A stretch of DNA of 64,000 nt from Streptomyces sp. R302 (GCF_012927245.1 NZ_JABBGE010000002.1:62001-126000); one strand, 5' to 3'; counted from the stretch's first letter, positions 1-8,419 are shown. Numbers and translations: made by a program. The notes: a model not told the origin generated them from the letters alone.

Positions 1-321
1 CTTGGGGGCCTTCTTGACGGAGACCTCGCCGCCCTTGGGGAGCTTCTTCGAGCCGCTGACCAGGTCCTTGAAGCCCTGGCCCGCGCGGAAGCGCGGAACG
101 GAGGTCTTCTTGACCCGCACGCGCTCGCCCGTCTGCGGGTTGCGGGCGTAGCGGGCCGGGCGGTCGACCTTCTCGAACGAGCCGAAGCCCGTGACCGAGA
201 CACGGTCGCCGGAGACCACGGCGCGCACGATGGCGTCGAGCACGTGGTCGACGGCTTCGGCGGCCTGCTGGCGACCGCCCAACTTGTCGGCAATCGCTTC
301 TACGAGCTGCGCCTTGTTCAC
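1..321 (-). CDS. hupS: HU-family nucleoid-associated DNA-binding protein (HupS type), C-terminus outside window
   Basis: Visible part is about 107 residues read from a GTG at 319-321 (protein begins VNKAQLVEAIADKLGG). It shows the complete HU dimer fold: the helical N-terminus, the VTGFGSFE turn and the DNA-contacting beta arm around ARNPQTGERVRVKKTSVPRF. The sequence continues past residue 90 into KKLPKGGEVSVKKAPK, the start of a lysine-rich tail, which distinguishes HupS from the short HupA. The family binds and bends DNA; HupS is linked to sporulation nucleoid compaction in Streptomyces. An AAGGGG ribosome-binding site lies just upstream of the GTG. The stop codon is beyond base 1, so the gene is partial here. 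Confidence 0.93.
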   Translation of the reverse strand, partial: MNKAQLVEAIADKLGGRQQAAEAVDHVLDAIVRAVVSGDRVSVTGFGSFEKVDRPARYARNPQTGERVRVKKTSVPRFRAGQGFKDLVSGSKKLPKGGEVSVKKAPK

Positions 322-428
322 GTCTTCCCCTTCGGAGACTTTGCCGGAACGAAACTGTTCAAGCTTTTTCGCACGTTAGGCATGTATATACCGCAAATCA
401 AACACGAAACGGTCTAATCACCCTAGTG

Positions 429-453
429 CCGCAACGCGGAAGTGCCGTTGCGG
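429..453 (-). terminator. hairpin terminator after the 465-692 gene
   Basis: Perfect 8-bp inverted repeat CCGCAACG / CGTTGCGG with a 9-base loop, placed 12 bases past the stop of the upstream minus-strand gene and before the hupS promoter region. There is no strong T-run, as is common in Streptomyces. Confidence 0.5.
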
Positions 454-464
454 AGTTCCTGGTG

Positions 465-692
465 TCAGTCGTCTTCAGGGAATCGACCCTCGTCGAGGTC
501 CTTCATCAACCGGTCCAGACGCGTCGCCGCGTCCGCGAGATCGTGCTTCGCCGCGGCCGTGACGACCAGCAGCTTCCGGGACAGCGCCATCCTTACGCCC
601 TCCGGGACTTGCAGTGCGCGCACTCGGGAGTGCGCTTCTTTCAATCGGTCGGCGACTTCCTCGTAGAGCTTGAGTTGGTTGTCGCGTTCCAT
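465..692 (-). CDS. small conserved helical protein, unknown function
   Basis: 75 residues starting MERDNQLKLYEEVADRL and ending in an acidic tail (DEGRFPEDD). The protein is predicted almost wholly helical, with charged heptad-like spacing and no membrane segment or signal peptide. I chose the ATG at 690-692 because upstream in-frame residues (MLRPCRATTRPRW) look like non-coding arginine/proline-rich read-through; no clear Shine-Dalgarno is visible, so the transcript may be leaderless. It lies between hupS and leuD, all on the minus strand. I do not recognise a named family. The compositional bias and the flanking terminators support a real gene. Confidence 0.7.
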   Translation of the reverse strand: MERDNQLKLYEEVADRLKEAHSRVRALQVPEGVRMALSRKLLVVTAAAKHDLADAATRLDRLMKDLDEGRFPEDD

Positions 693-744
693 GCACCGAT
701 TGTGCCATCTAGGGCGAGTTGTCGCCCGACAGGGTCTCAACAAG

Positions 745-782
745 CGACTGCGCCCCCCACCGGAGAGTGGGGGGCGCAGTCG
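745..782 (-). terminator. strong stem-loop terminator downstream of leuD
   Basis: Perfect 16-bp inverted repeat (CGACTGCGCCCCCCAC with its complement) and a 6-base loop, 15 bases beyond the leuD stop. On the minus strand the stem is followed by CTTGTT. It is positioned to end the leuCD transcript. Confidence 0.8.
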
Positions 783-796
783 TGGAAAAGCGCTGC

Positions 797-1390
797 TCAG
801 GCCGTAATTGTACGGGGCTTGAAGGACGGCCTGGCCGTCTCGTAGGCCGCGATGTCGGCTTCGTTCTGAAGGGTGAGGCTGATGTCGTCGAGGCCGTTCA
901 GGAGCCGCCAGCGGGCGTTCTCGTCGAGCTCGAAGTCGGCGTCGATCCCGGCCGCCAGGACCTTGCGGGCCTCCAGGTCGACGGTGATCTCGGCGGTCGG
1001 GTCGGCCTCGGTCAGCGCCCAGAGGGCGTCGACCGTCTCCTGCGGGAGGACGACCGTCAGCAGACCGTTCTTCAGCGAGTTGCCGCGGAAGATGTCGGCG
1101 AAGCGGGCCGAGATGACGGTCTTGAAGCCGTAGTTCTGCAGCGCCCAGACGGCGTGCTCGCGGGAGGAGCCGGTGCCGAAGTCGGGGCCGGCGACCAGGA
1201 CCGTGGCGCCCTGCCGCTCGGGGCGGTTGAGGACGAACTCGGAGTCCTTGCGCCAGGCCTCGAAGAGGCCGTCCTCGAAGCCGTCGCGGGTGACCTTCTT
1301 CAGCCAGTGCGCGGGGATGATCTGGTCGGTGTCGACGTTGCTGCGGCGCAGCGGGACGGCGCGGCCGGTGTGCGTGGTGAAGGCTTCCAT
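797..1390 (-). CDS. leuD: 3-isopropylmalate dehydratase small subunit
   Basis: 197 residues, the usual LeuD length, starting [20 protein letters not shown]. It is the swivelling small subunit of isopropylmalate isomerase, which with LeuC converts 2- to 3-isopropylmalate in leucine synthesis. The family signatures [30 protein letters not shown] and the [15 protein letters not shown] segment are all present. The start lies 5 bases after the leuC stop, so the two are co-transcribed and probably translationally coupled. A longer in-frame extension to 1618 exists but only overlaps leuC and is not coding. Confidence 0.97.
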   Translation of the reverse strand: MEAFTTHTGRAVPLRRSNVDTDQIIPAHWLKKVTRDGFEDGLFEAWRKDSEFVLNRPERQGATVLVAGPDFGTGSSREHAVWALQNYGFKTVISARFADIFRGNSLKNGLLTVVLPQETVDALWALTEADPTAEITVDLEARKVLAAGIDADFELDENARWRLLNGLDDISLTLQNEADIAAYETARPSFKPRTITA

Positions 1391-1395
1391 GGTTC

Positions 1396-2820
1396 TCAGA
1401 CCCCCGCGGTGGTGACGGTGTCGGACAGGTCGGCCGGGGAGGCCAGGTGGCCGAGGACAGCGGTGGCGGCGGCGACCTGGGGGGAGACCAGGTGGGTGCG
1501 GCCGCCCTTGCCCTGCCGGCCCTCGAAGTTGCGGTTGGAGGTGGACGCGGAGCGCTCGCCGGGGGCCAGCTGGTCGGGGTTCATGCCCAGGCACATGGAG
1601 CAGCCCGCGTGCCGCCATTCGGCGCCGGCGGCCTTGAAGACCTTGTCCAGGCCCTCCTCGACGGCCTGCAGGGCGACCCGGACGGAGCCGGGGACGACCA
1701 GCATGCGGACGCCGTCGGCGACCTGGCGGCCCTCCAGGAGGGAGGCGGCGTTGCGCAGGTCCTCGATGCGGCCGTTGGTGCAGGAGCCTACGAAGACGGT
1801 GTCGACCTTGATGTCGCGCAGCGGCTGCCCGGCGGTCAACCCCATGTACTCCAGGGCCTTTTCGGCGGCGAGGCGCTCCGAGGGGTCTTCGTACGAAGCC
1901 GGGTCGGGGACGTTCGCCGAAAGCGGGGCGCCCTGGCCGGGGTTGGTGCCCCAGGTGACGAACGGGGCCAGCTCGGCGGCCTCGATGACGACCTCGGCGT
2001 CGAAGACGGCGTCCTCGTCGGTCCTCAGGGTCTTCCAGTAGGCGACGGCGGCGTCCCAGTCCTCGCCCTCGGGGGCGTGGGGACGGCCCTTGAGGTAGGC
2101 GAAGGTGGTCTCGTCGGGGGCGATCATGCCCGCGCGGGCGCCGGCCTCGATGGACATGTTGCAGATGGTCATGCGGCCCTCCATCGAGAGTTTCTCGATG
2201 GCGGAGCCCCGGTACTCCAGGACGTAGCCCTGGCCGCCGCCGGTGCCGATCTTCGCGATGACGGCGAGGATCAGGTCCTTGGCGGTGACGTCGGCGGGCA
2301 GCTCGCCGTTCACGGTGATGGCCATGGTCTTCGGGCGGGCCATGGGCAGCGTCTGGGTGGCCAGGACGTGCTCGACCTGGCTGGTGCCGATGCCGAACGC
2401 CAGGCCGCCGAAGGCGCCGTGGGTGGAGGTGTGGGAGTCGCCGCAGACCACGGTCATGCCGGGCTGGGTCAGGCCCAGCTGCGGTCCCACCACGTGGACG
2501 ACGCCCTGCTCGACGTCGCCGAGCGGGTGGAGCCGTACCCCGAACTCGGCGCAGTTCTTGCGCAGGGTCTCCAGCTGGGCGCGGGAGACCGGGTCGGCGA
2601 TCGGCTTGTCGATGTCGAGGGTGGGGGTGTTGTGGTCCTCGGTGGCGAGGGTGAGGTCGAGGCGCCGCACCTGCCGCCCGTTCTGGCGGAGGCCGTCGAA
2701 GGCCTGGGGGCTGGTCACCTCGTGCAGCAGGTGAAGATCGATGAAGAGGAGGTCGGGCTCGCCCTCGGCGCGCCGGACGACATGGTCGTCCCAGACCTTC
2801 TCCGCGAGTGTCCTACCCAT
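1396..2820 (-). CDS. leuC: 3-isopropylmalate dehydratase large subunit
   Basis: 474 residues beginning [15 protein letters not shown]. Aconitase-superfamily large subunit carrying the [4Fe-4S] cluster; cysteine ligands are visible in [10 protein letters not shown] and in [13 protein letters not shown], with [12 protein letters not shown] as the substrate/cluster loop. It partners LeuD encoded 5 bases downstream. The start at 2820 is set by a GGAGGGAA ribosome-binding site; an upstream in-frame ATG at 2856 has none. It is divergent from ndgR across a 139-bp intergenic region that is the expected NdgR target. Confidence 0.97.
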   Translation of the reverse strand: MGRTLAEKVWDDHVVRRAEGEPDLLFIDLHLLHEVTSPQAFDGLRQNGRQVRRLDLTLATEDHNTPTLDIDKPIADPVSRAQLETLRKNCAEFGVRLHPLGDVEQGVVHVVGPQLGLTQPGMTVVCGDSHTSTHGAFGGLAFGIGTSQVEHVLATQTLPMARPKTMAITVNGELPADVTAKDLILAVIAKIGTGGGQGYVLEYRGSAIEKLSMEGRMTICNMSIEAGARAGMIAPDETTFAYLKGRPHAPEGEDWDAAVAYWKTLRTDEDAVFDAEVVIEAAELAPFVTWGTNPGQGAPLSANVPDPASYEDPSERLAAEKALEYMGLTAGQPLRDIKVDTVFVGSCTNGRIEDLRNAASLLEGRQVADGVRMLVVPGSVRVALQAVEEGLDKVFKAAGAEWRHAGCSMCLGMNPDQLAPGERSASTSNRNFEGRQGKGGRTHLVSPQVAAATAVLGHLASPADLSDTVTTAGV

Positions 2821-2926
2821 CGCTTTCCCTCCGGCCGGCGGCTGCGCCGACACCACTAGAGACCGTTGCGCGGTCCGTTGTGCGGCCGCCCCACCAGAGT
2901 GACAAGTTCCTCGGGAAATTGAACTT

Positions 2927-2947
2927 GCGTTTCACAGAGTGAGACGC
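2927..2947. promoter_or_regulatory. candidate IclR (NdgR) operator between leuC and ndgR
   Basis: Imperfect palindrome: half-sites GCGTTTCAC and GTGAGACGC around AGA, one mismatch in nine. It lies 13 bases upstream of the ndgR start in the divergent leuC-ndgR intergenic region. NdgR/AreB regulators are known to bind upstream of leuCD. Assignment of this exact palindrome is inference. Confidence 0.45.
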
Positions 2948-2959
2948 GAATATCGTTGC

Positions 2960-3676
2960 ATGGACAACTCTAGCGGCGTAGGCGTTCTCGACAAGGCAGC
3001 CCTTGTCCTGAGCGCCCTGGAGTCCGGTCCGGCCACCCTCGCAGGACTGGTCGCGGCGACGGGACTCGCACGACCCACGGCCCACCGACTGGCCGTGGCA
3101 TTGGAACACCACCGGATGGTGGCCCGCGACATGCAGGGCCGTTTCATTCTCGGCCCGCGGCTCGCGGAGCTCGCGGCGGCGGCCGGCGAGGACCGGCTCC
3201 TCGCGACGGCCGGTCCGGTGCTCACGCATCTGCGGGACGTGACCGGGGAGAGCGCGCAGCTCTACCGGCGCCAGGGCGACATGCGGATCTGCGTGGCGGC
3301 GGCCGAGCGGCTGTCCGGCCTGCGGGACACCGTCCCGGTGGGCTCGACGCTGACCATGAAGGCCGGCTCGTCGGCGCAGATCCTGATGGCCTGGGAGGAG
3401 CCCGAGCGGCTGCACCGCGGTCTCCAGGGCGCCCGTTTCACGGCGACGGCCCTGTCGGGCGTACGGCGCCGCGGCTGGGCCCAGTCGATCGGTGAGCGGG
3501 AGCCGGGCGTCGCGTCCGTCTCCGCGCCCGTGAGGGGCCCGTCGAACCGCGTGGTGGCCGCCGTGTCGGTCTCGGGTCCGATCGAGCGCCTGACGCGTCA
3601 CCCGGGCCGTATGCACGCCCAGGCGGTCATCGACGCCGCCGCCCGCCTCAGCGAGGCGCTCCGCCGCAACGGCTGA
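2960..3676 (+). CDS. ndgR: IclR-family transcriptional regulator of leucine/amino-acid metabolism
   Basis: 238 residues starting MDNSSGVGVLDKAALVL. An N-terminal winged helix-turn-helix (roughly residues 10-65, with TLAGLVAATGLARPTAHRLA as the recognition region) is followed by the IclR effector-binding domain (GSTLTMKAGSSAQILMAW, GEREPGVASVSAPV). NdgR/AreB proteins control leuCD and other amino-acid genes; the divergent position next to leuCD is diagnostic. The chosen ATG gives the family N-terminus; no Shine-Dalgarno is visible before it, so a leaderless transcript is possible. A strong terminator follows. Confidence 0.93.
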   Translation: MDNSSGVGVLDKAALVLSALESGPATLAGLVAATGLARPTAHRLAVALEHHRMVARDMQGRFILGPRLAELAAAAGEDRLLATAGPVLTHLRDVTGESAQLYRRQGDMRICVAAAERLSGLRDTVPVGSTLTMKAGSSAQILMAWEEPERLHRGLQGARFTATALSGVRRRGWAQSIGEREPGVASVSAPVRGPSNRVVAAVSVSGPIERLTRHPGRMHAQAVIDAAARLSEALRRNG

Positions 3677-3700
3677 TCTTCCTCTGTTCATCTGTACGTT

Positions 3701-3740
3701 CTCCGGCCCACCGCTCCAACGCCGCAGCGGTGGGCCGGAG
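3701..3740 (+). terminator. terminator after ndgR
   Basis: Perfect 15-bp stem (CTCCGGCCCACCGCT and its complement) with a 10-base loop, 24 bases after the ndgR stop and followed by TTGTG. Confidence 0.8.
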
Positions 3741-3805
3741 TTGTGCGCGCCGTGCCGGAACAGCGAAGAAGCCCTCCCCCGAAGGGAAGGGCTTCTTCGA
3801 TCGCG

Positions 3806-3878
3806 TACCCCCGACCGGATTCGAACCGGCGCTACCGCCTTGAGAGGGCGGCGTGCTAGGCCGCTACACAACGGGGGC
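3806..3878 (-). tRNA. tRNA-Glu (CTC)
   Basis: 73-nt cloverleaf on the minus strand. The acceptor starts GCCCCCG and pairs with CGGGGGT; T-arm GGTTCGAATCC; anticodon stem CCGCC/GGCGG around loop CTCTCAA gives anticodon CTC (Glu, GAG). No CCA is encoded. First of three identical copies in the cluster. Confidence 0.95.
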
Positions 3879-3914
3879 TTTGGATCATGCGGGCGTTTCC
3901 GCCGCAGATCCGAG

Positions 3915-3986
3915 CTGGTCTACCAGGACTCGAACCTAGACTAACTGAACCAGAATCAGTCGTGCTGCCAATTACACCATAGACCA
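3915..3986 (-). tRNA. tRNA-Gln (CTG)
   Basis: 72-nt cloverleaf; acceptor TGGTCTA/TAGACCA with discriminator G; anticodon stem ACTGA/TCAGT around TTCTGGT gives CTG (Gln, CAG). T-loop GGTTCGAGTCC. It differs from the second Gln copy at 4258-4329 in the acceptor stem and T-stem only. Confidence 0.95.
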
Positions 3987-4008
3987 ATACGTGGTTAGAC
4001 CAGCGTCG

Positions 4009-4081
4009 TACCCCCGACCGGATTCGAACCGGCGCTACCGCCTTGAGAGGGCGGCGTGCTAGGCCGCTACACAACGGGGGC
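4009..4081 (-). tRNA. tRNA-Glu (CTC), second copy
   Basis: Base-for-base copy of the tRNA at 3806-3878, anticodon CTC, no encoded CCA. It lies 22 bases upstream (transcription sense) of the first tRNA-Gln. Confidence 0.95.
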
Positions 4082-4142
4082 CCTAGCGATCCTGCATCGG
4101 CGTCACCGGGAGCTACCCAGGTGACCCCGCGGGAAGGATCTG

Positions 4143-4215
4143 TACCCCCGACCGGATTCGAACCGGCGCTACCGCCTTGAGAGGGCGGCGTGCTAGGCCG
4201 CTACACAACGGGGGC
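4143..4215 (-). tRNA. tRNA-Glu (CTC), third copy
   Basis: Identical to the other two Glu copies. The 61-base spacer between copies two and three is unrelated to the spacer between one and two, so only the mature tRNA is conserved. Confidence 0.95.
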
Positions 4216-4257
4216 TCGTGGATGCCAATCCACTGGTTTGCAGATGAGCTCTGCGAG

Positions 4258-4329
4258 CTGGCCTACCTGGACTCGAACCAAGACTAACTGAACCAGAATC
4301 AGTCGTGCTGCCAATTACACCATAGGCCA
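4258..4329 (-). tRNA. tRNA-Gln (CTG), second copy
   Basis: 72-nt cloverleaf with acceptor TGGCCTA/TAGGCCA, discriminator G and anticodon CTG. It is the first tRNA in transcription order of the five-gene cluster. It carries compensatory changes against the other Gln gene (GGCCTA/TAGGCC against GGTCTA/TAGACC), which keep the stem paired. Confidence 0.95.
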
Positions 4330-4421
4330 CCGGGGCAACTTCCCCGTGCGGGGGATCTTGCTCGGCTTGCGCTTTCCGGGTTCTTGCCTTTCGGCTTGCT
4401 CCCCTCGGCGCAGGAAGAACA

Positions 4422-5144
4422 TTACCCGAAGGTGGACGGTGCTCCAAAACGGGTATCCCCGCGGAGCAGCGGAGGGAGCTGGTGGAGGTCGGTGATCCGC
4501 CGCAGGCCGGGCTGTCCGCCGGTGTCGGCGCGGTCCAGCCAGATGCCGTGGAGCCCCGCCTCCTCGGCGCCGAGCGCGTCGATGTCGGGGCGGTCCCCCA
4601 CGTACGCCACCTCGTGCGGGGCGAGGCCGAGCGCCGCGCAGGCGGCGTGGAAGGCCTCGGCGGACGGCTTGGCGGCGCCCAGCTCGGCGGCGCACAGGAC
4701 GGCCTCGAAGTGGTCGCGGACGCCGAGGGCGCGCAGCTTGGGCTCCTGGGCGTGGAGGCTGGAGTTCGACAGGACGGCCTGCCGGTACTCGGCGGCGAGC
4801 AGGTCGAGGACGGGCAGGGCGTCGGGGAAGAGCTCCCAGGCGGCCTCGTAGTGGGCCACGTACCGGTCGAACCAGGCGTCGGTCTCGGCGTCGGCCAGCT
4901 CCTGCCGGTCCAGGAAGTCGCGGACCCGCCAGCGGCGCTGCTGCCGCCAGTCGCCGAGCCCGTCCTCGTACCGCCGCCAGTGGAGCTCGGTGAGCTCCTT
5001 CCAGAGCCGCAGGGCGTCCTCGACGGAGCCGTGCAGGCCGCTCAGCCCCTCGGCGGCCAGGTGGGCACGCATGCCGGCGCGGTCGGCACCCGCGTAGTCG
5101 AAGATCGTGTCGTCCACGTCCCAGAGGACGGCCCGGATGGTCAT
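4422..5144 (-). CDS. HAD-superfamily hydrolase (phosphatase-like)
   Basis: 240 residues. HAD motif I is AVLWDVDDTIFDYAG (nucleophile and general-acid Asp), motif II is AVLSNSS, the motif III Lys is in GAAKPSAEAF and motif IV is YVGDRPDIDALGAEEAG. A helical cap lies between motifs I and II, as in class I HAD phosphatases. Substrate cannot be predicted. It lies between gltX and the tRNA cluster on the same strand, 124 bases after the gltX stop and past a terminator, so probably its own transcript. The protein ends FGAPSTFG about 90 bases before the first tRNA. Confidence 0.88.
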   Translation of the reverse strand: MTIRAVLWDVDDTIFDYAGADRAGMRAHLAAEGLSGLHGSVEDALRLWKELTELHWRRYEDGLGDWRQQRRWRVRDFLDRQELADAETDAWFDRYVAHYEAAWELFPDALPVLDLLAAEYRQAVLSNSSLHAQEPKLRALGVRDHFEAVLCAAELGAAKPSAEAFHAACAALGLAPHEVAYVGDRPDIDALGAEEAGLHGIWLDRADTGGQPGLRRITDLHQLPPLLRGDTRFGAPSTFG

Positions 5145-5206
5145 GGAACCGACCGTACGCCCCGGAGGGCCGGGCCGGGAGGGGATCTCTGGATCTTGGT
5201 ACGCCG

Positions 5207-5248
5207 ACGGGGGCGGCGCCCGGAGGGTGTTCCGGGTGCCGCCCCCGT
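5207..5248 (-). terminator. terminator after gltX
   Basis: 17-bp stem (ACGGGGGCGGCGCCCGG with its near complement, one G/T mismatch) and an 8-base loop, 20 bases beyond the gltX stop on the minus strand. Confidence 0.7.
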
Positions 5249-5267
5249 GGTCGTACGGGTGGCGCGG

Positions 5268-6749
5268 TTACGCGGCGAGCTTCGCCAGGGCCGCGTCGAT
5301 GCGGGTCAGGGTCTTCTCCTTGCCCAGGATCTCCAGGGACTCGAAGAGGGGGAGGCCGACGGTGCGGCCGGTGACGGCGACGCGGACCGGGGCCTGGGCC
5401 TTGCCGAGCTTGAGGCCGTGGGCCTCGCCGGCGGCGAGGACGGCGCTCTTGAGCGACTCGGGGTCGTTCCAGTCGGCCGACTCCAGCTTCTCGCGGGCGG
5501 TGGTGAGGAGGGCCGCGGGCTCGCCCTTCATCGCCTTGTCCCAGGAGGGCTGGTCGAAGACCGGCTCGGGCAGGAAGAGGAAGTCGACGTTGGCCGTGAT
5601 CTCGGAGAGGACGGTCAGGCGGGTCTGGGCGTGCGGGGCGATCCGCTCCCAGGCCGCGCGGTCGAAGTCCTCGGGCGCCCAGGGGGCGTGCGGGGCGCGC
5701 AGCCAGGGCTCGCAGGCCTCGGCGAAGGCCTTCACGTCCAGCATGCGGATGTGGTCCGCGTTGATGGACTCGGCCTTCTTGAGGTCGAAGCGGGCCGGGT
5801 TGGCGTTGACGTCCGCGATGTCGAACTTCGCCACCATCTCGGGGATGGTGAAGATGTCCTGGTCGGCGGAGAAGGACCAGCCGAGCAGGGACAGGTAGTT
5901 CAGGAGGCCCTCGGGGAGGAAGCCGCGCTCCCGGTAGAGGTTGAGGCTCGCCTGGGGGTCGCGCTTGGAGAGCTTCTTGTTGCCCTCGCCCATGACGTAC
6001 GGCAGGTGGCCGAAGGCGGGGATCTCCTTGGCGACGCCCAGCTCGATCAGCGCCTTGTAGAGGGCGATCTGGCGGGGGGTGGAGGAGAGCAGGTCCTCGC
6101 CGCGCAGGACGTGGGTGATCTCCATCAGGGCGTCGTCGACCGGGTTGACGAGGGTGTAGAGCGGGGCGCCGTTGGCCCGGAGGATGCCGTAGTCCGGCAC
6201 GTTCTCCGGGGTGAAGGTGAGCTCGCCGCGGACCAGGTCGGTGAAGGTGATCGGCTCGTCGGGCATCCGGAAGCGGACGATCGACGCGCGGCCCTCGGCC
6301 TCGTACGCGGACTTCTGCTCCAGGGTGAGGTCGCGGCAGTGGCCGTCGTAGCCGGACGGGCGGCCGGCGGCGCGGGCGGCCTCGCGGCGCTCGTCGAGCT
6401 CCTCGGTGGTGCAGTAGCAGGGGTACGCGTACCCGCCGGCGAGCAGCTTCTCCGCGACGTCCTTGTAGATGTCCATCCGCTGCGACTGGCGGTACGGGGC
6501 GTGCGGGCCGCCGATCTCCGGGCCCTCGTCCCAGTCGAGGCCGAGCCACTTGAGGGAGTCGAGCAGCTGCTCGTACGACTCCTCGGAGTCGCGGGCCGCG
6601 TCGGTGTCCTCGATGCGGAATACGAACTGGGCACCGCTGCCCTGGTTGTGCCGGGCGAAGGCCCAATTGAAGAGGGCGGTGCGGACCAGGCCCACATGGG
6701 GGTTGCCGGTCGGGGACGGACAGAAACGGACGCGGATCGCGTTAGCCAC
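5268..6749 (-). CDS. gltX: glutamyl-tRNA synthetase
   Basis: 493 residues starting MANAIRVRFCPSPTG. Class I synthetase: the HIGH-type signature is PSPTGNPHVG near residue 12 and the KMSKS-type loop is NKKLSKRDPQ. It charges tRNA-Glu; in actinobacteria lacking GlnRS it also mischarges tRNA-Gln for the amidotransferase route (family knowledge). It sits just upstream of the cluster of its own substrates, three tRNA-Glu and two tRNA-Gln genes. The start overlaps the preceding gene by 8 bases, indicating co-transcription. Confidence 0.96.
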   Translation of the reverse strand: MANAIRVRFCPSPTGNPHVGLVRTALFNWAFARHNQGSGAQFVFRIEDTDAARDSEESYEQLLDSLKWLGLDWDEGPEIGGPHAPYRQSQRMDIYKDVAEKLLAGGYAYPCYCTTEELDERREAARAAGRPSGYDGHCRDLTLEQKSAYEAEGRASIVRFRMPDEPITFTDLVRGELTFTPENVPDYGILRANGAPLYTLVNPVDDALMEITHVLRGEDLLSSTPRQIALYKALIELGVAKEIPAFGHLPYVMGEGNKKLSKRDPQASLNLYRERGFLPEGLLNYLSLLGWSFSADQDIFTIPEMVAKFDIADVNANPARFDLKKAESINADHIRMLDVKAFAEACEPWLRAPHAPWAPEDFDRAAWERIAPHAQTRLTVLSEITANVDFLFLPEPVFDQPSWDKAMKGEPAALLTTAREKLESADWNDPESLKSAVLAAGEAHGLKLGKAQAPVRVAVTGRTVGLPLFESLEILGKEKTLTRIDAALAKLAA

Positions 6750-7527
6750 GCTTGATCACCCTGTTGGTGAGAGTGCCGATGCCTTCGATGGTGACGGCGA
6801 CCTCGTCGCCGACGGTGAGGGGGCCGACCCCGGCGGGGGTGCCGGTGAGGATGACGTCGCCCGGGAGCAGCGTCATGGCCTCGGTGATGTGGACGACCAG
6901 GTCCTCGATGGAGCGGATCATGTCGCTCGTCCGACCGAGCTGGCGTTGTTCGCCGTTGACCGTGGCCTGGACGGTCAGGTCGCTCGGGTCGAGGTCGGTC
7001 TCCACCCAGGGGCCCAGCGGGCAACTCGTGTCGAAGCCCTTGGCGCGGGCCCACTGGGCCTCGCGCTTCTGGACGTCGCGGGCGGTCACGTCGTTGGCGC
7101 AGGTGTAGCCGAAGATCACGTCCTTGACGCGCTCCCGGGGCACCTCGCGGCACATGCGGCCGATCACCACGGCCAGTTCGGCCTCGTGGTGCAGCTCGCT
7201 GGAGAAGGAGGGGAACTCGATGGCGTCGCCGGGGCCGATGACCGAGGTGGTCGGCTTGAAGAAGACGACCGGGGCCTCGGGGACCTCGTTGCCGAGCTCC
7301 TTGGCGTGCTCCGCGTAGTTGCGGCTGACGGCCACGACCTTGTTGGGGAGCACCGGCGGCAGGAGCCGTACCTTGCTCAGCGGGACCTTGGTGCCGCTGA
7401 GCTCGAAGTCGGTGTACGGGATGCCCTTGATGATGTCGAGGACGAGGCCGCCGGACTCGACGGTCCCCTCGCCCTCGACCGCGCCGAAGGCGACATTGCC
7501 GTCGATGGAGAATCTGGCGATGCGCAC
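6742..7527 (-). CDS. fumarylacetoacetate hydrolase (FAH) family protein
   Basis: 261 residues starting MRIARFSIDGNVAFGAVEG. The C-terminal FAH fold shows NYAEHAKELGNEVPEAPVVF, the metal-binding E-x-E in HHEAELAVVIGR, and ANDVTARDVQ, GDVILTGTPAGVG. Family members hydrolyse or decarboxylate acylpyruvates and similar 2-keto acids (fumarylpyruvate hydrolase, oxaloacetate decarboxylase and others); the exact substrate is not visible. It overlaps gltX by 8 bases and is the first gene of that operon. Confidence 0.92.
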   Translation of the reverse strand: MRIARFSIDGNVAFGAVEGEGTVESGGLVLDIIKGIPYTDFELSGTKVPLSKVRLLPPVLPNKVVAVSRNYAEHAKELGNEVPEAPVVFFKPTTSVIGPGDAIEFPSFSSELHHEAELAVVIGRMCREVPRERVKDVIFGYTCANDVTARDVQKREAQWARAKGFDTSCPLGPWVETDLDPSDLTVQATVNGEQRQLGRTSDMIRSIEDLVVHITEAMTLLPGDVILTGTPAGVGPLTVGDEVAVTIEGIGTLTNRVIKRG

Positions 7528-7651
7528 GAGTGCTGTCGCCCCTCACTTGGTACTGGCTGGAGTCTGACGCTCCAGGCTAACGCGGCGCGGGGCGGCCGCC
7601 CGGCGGTTCTCGCCGGTGGCGGGCGGGTGGAGTGCCCGATCGGGCCTCGGC

Positions 7652-7849
7652 TCAGGCCTCGGCGAGGTAGGCCGGGACGTACGGCGCGGGGGCCTGCATC
7701 AGGACCGTGCGGCGCGGGTTGGCCGTCGAGCCGGGGAGCTCCGTCGCGTACTCGGGGGTGGCGCCGCGGCCGAGGGCGGCGGCGTCCGCGAGGTGGGCGA
7801 GGGTGGAACGGCGCGGGTTGGCCGTGGTGGCGGGCGTGGGTGCAGTCAT
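7652..7849 (-). CDS. small protein with duplicated ANPRR motif, unknown function
   Basis: 65 residues starting MTAPTPATTANPRRSTLAHL. The segment TANPRRSTL near the N-terminus recurs as TANPRRTVL at about residue 42, giving two similar halves; there is no signal peptide, transmembrane segment or cysteine. The spacing of the repeat and its position between gltX/FAH and the conservon argue for a real gene. No good Shine-Dalgarno precedes the ATG (AGGACAAGG lies 17 bases away), so leaderless translation or a spurious ORF are both possible. Function unknown. Confidence 0.55.
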   Translation of the reverse strand: MTAPTPATTANPRRSTLAHLADAAALGRGATPEYATELPGSTANPRRTVLMQAPAPYVPAYLAEA

Positions 7850-8419
7850 CGCGCTGGCAGACCTTGTCCTGGGACGGGCGCCCGTGCGGGCGCGAGAATG
7901 GTGTAAAGCGTCAGGCTAAATCAAGGCGTTCCCTTCGAATACATGGCCAAGACATCGATTCCGGTGTGAGTTTGCTCACCACTGGGTGGATTTTCCGGGC
8001 ATTACGGACGCGCATGTCAGGTCACGGAAAGGGACATTACGCCACTGAACCAGTCATTCCGCTCCTGATCATCGCGACTGGGACACACGGGGATGCCGGA
8101 TCTTTGGTGCGGAAAAGTCCGAATCCTCCGTGATCATCTTCTACACCCCGTGATCTGGCGCGTACGGTTGGTCATCCCCCCTGCGGTACAGACCGCAGCC
8201 CTTGTTGGAGTTCCGGCACTGTGCTGGAATTCCACGCACCGCCGCGGGTTCGAGGCCGGCACGCAGGGGCGCAACGCAGCGCCGGCCGAGTGGCGGAGAA
8301 GGGGGATCTGCGCCGGTCACCGACGACCACCCGGGGCGCACCGATGCGTCCCGACGACGCCGACACCGTCCACTCCGGTTCCACCCGGAAGGACGCCTGG
8401 TCCAGAGGTTGCGACGCTA
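7850..8419. other. 570-bp intergenic region upstream of conservon 1
   Basis: No supported gene. It is less GC-rich than its surroundings, especially at about 7910-8110, consistent with promoters for cvnA1. It contains a perfect hairpin CTGCGGT-ACAG-ACCGCAG at 8181-8198 and an inverted repeat TGGAGTTCC / GGAATTCCA at 8206-8214 and 8226-8234 (one mismatch). These could be operator or 5'-UTR elements. The open frame that extends cvnA1 back to 8093 has non-coding composition. Confidence 0.5.

Noticed and set aside
3801-4330. Repeated GC-rich blocks that look like a direct-repeat element
   Set aside because: They are the identical tRNA-Glu and similar tRNA-Gln genes, with intact cloverleaves.
8093-8419. 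N-terminal extension of cvnA1 to an ATG at 8093
   Set aside because: The 109 extra residues have non-coding composition (Arg/Cys/Trp-rich) and overlap promoter-like repeats; the GTG at 8420 gives the family N-terminus.
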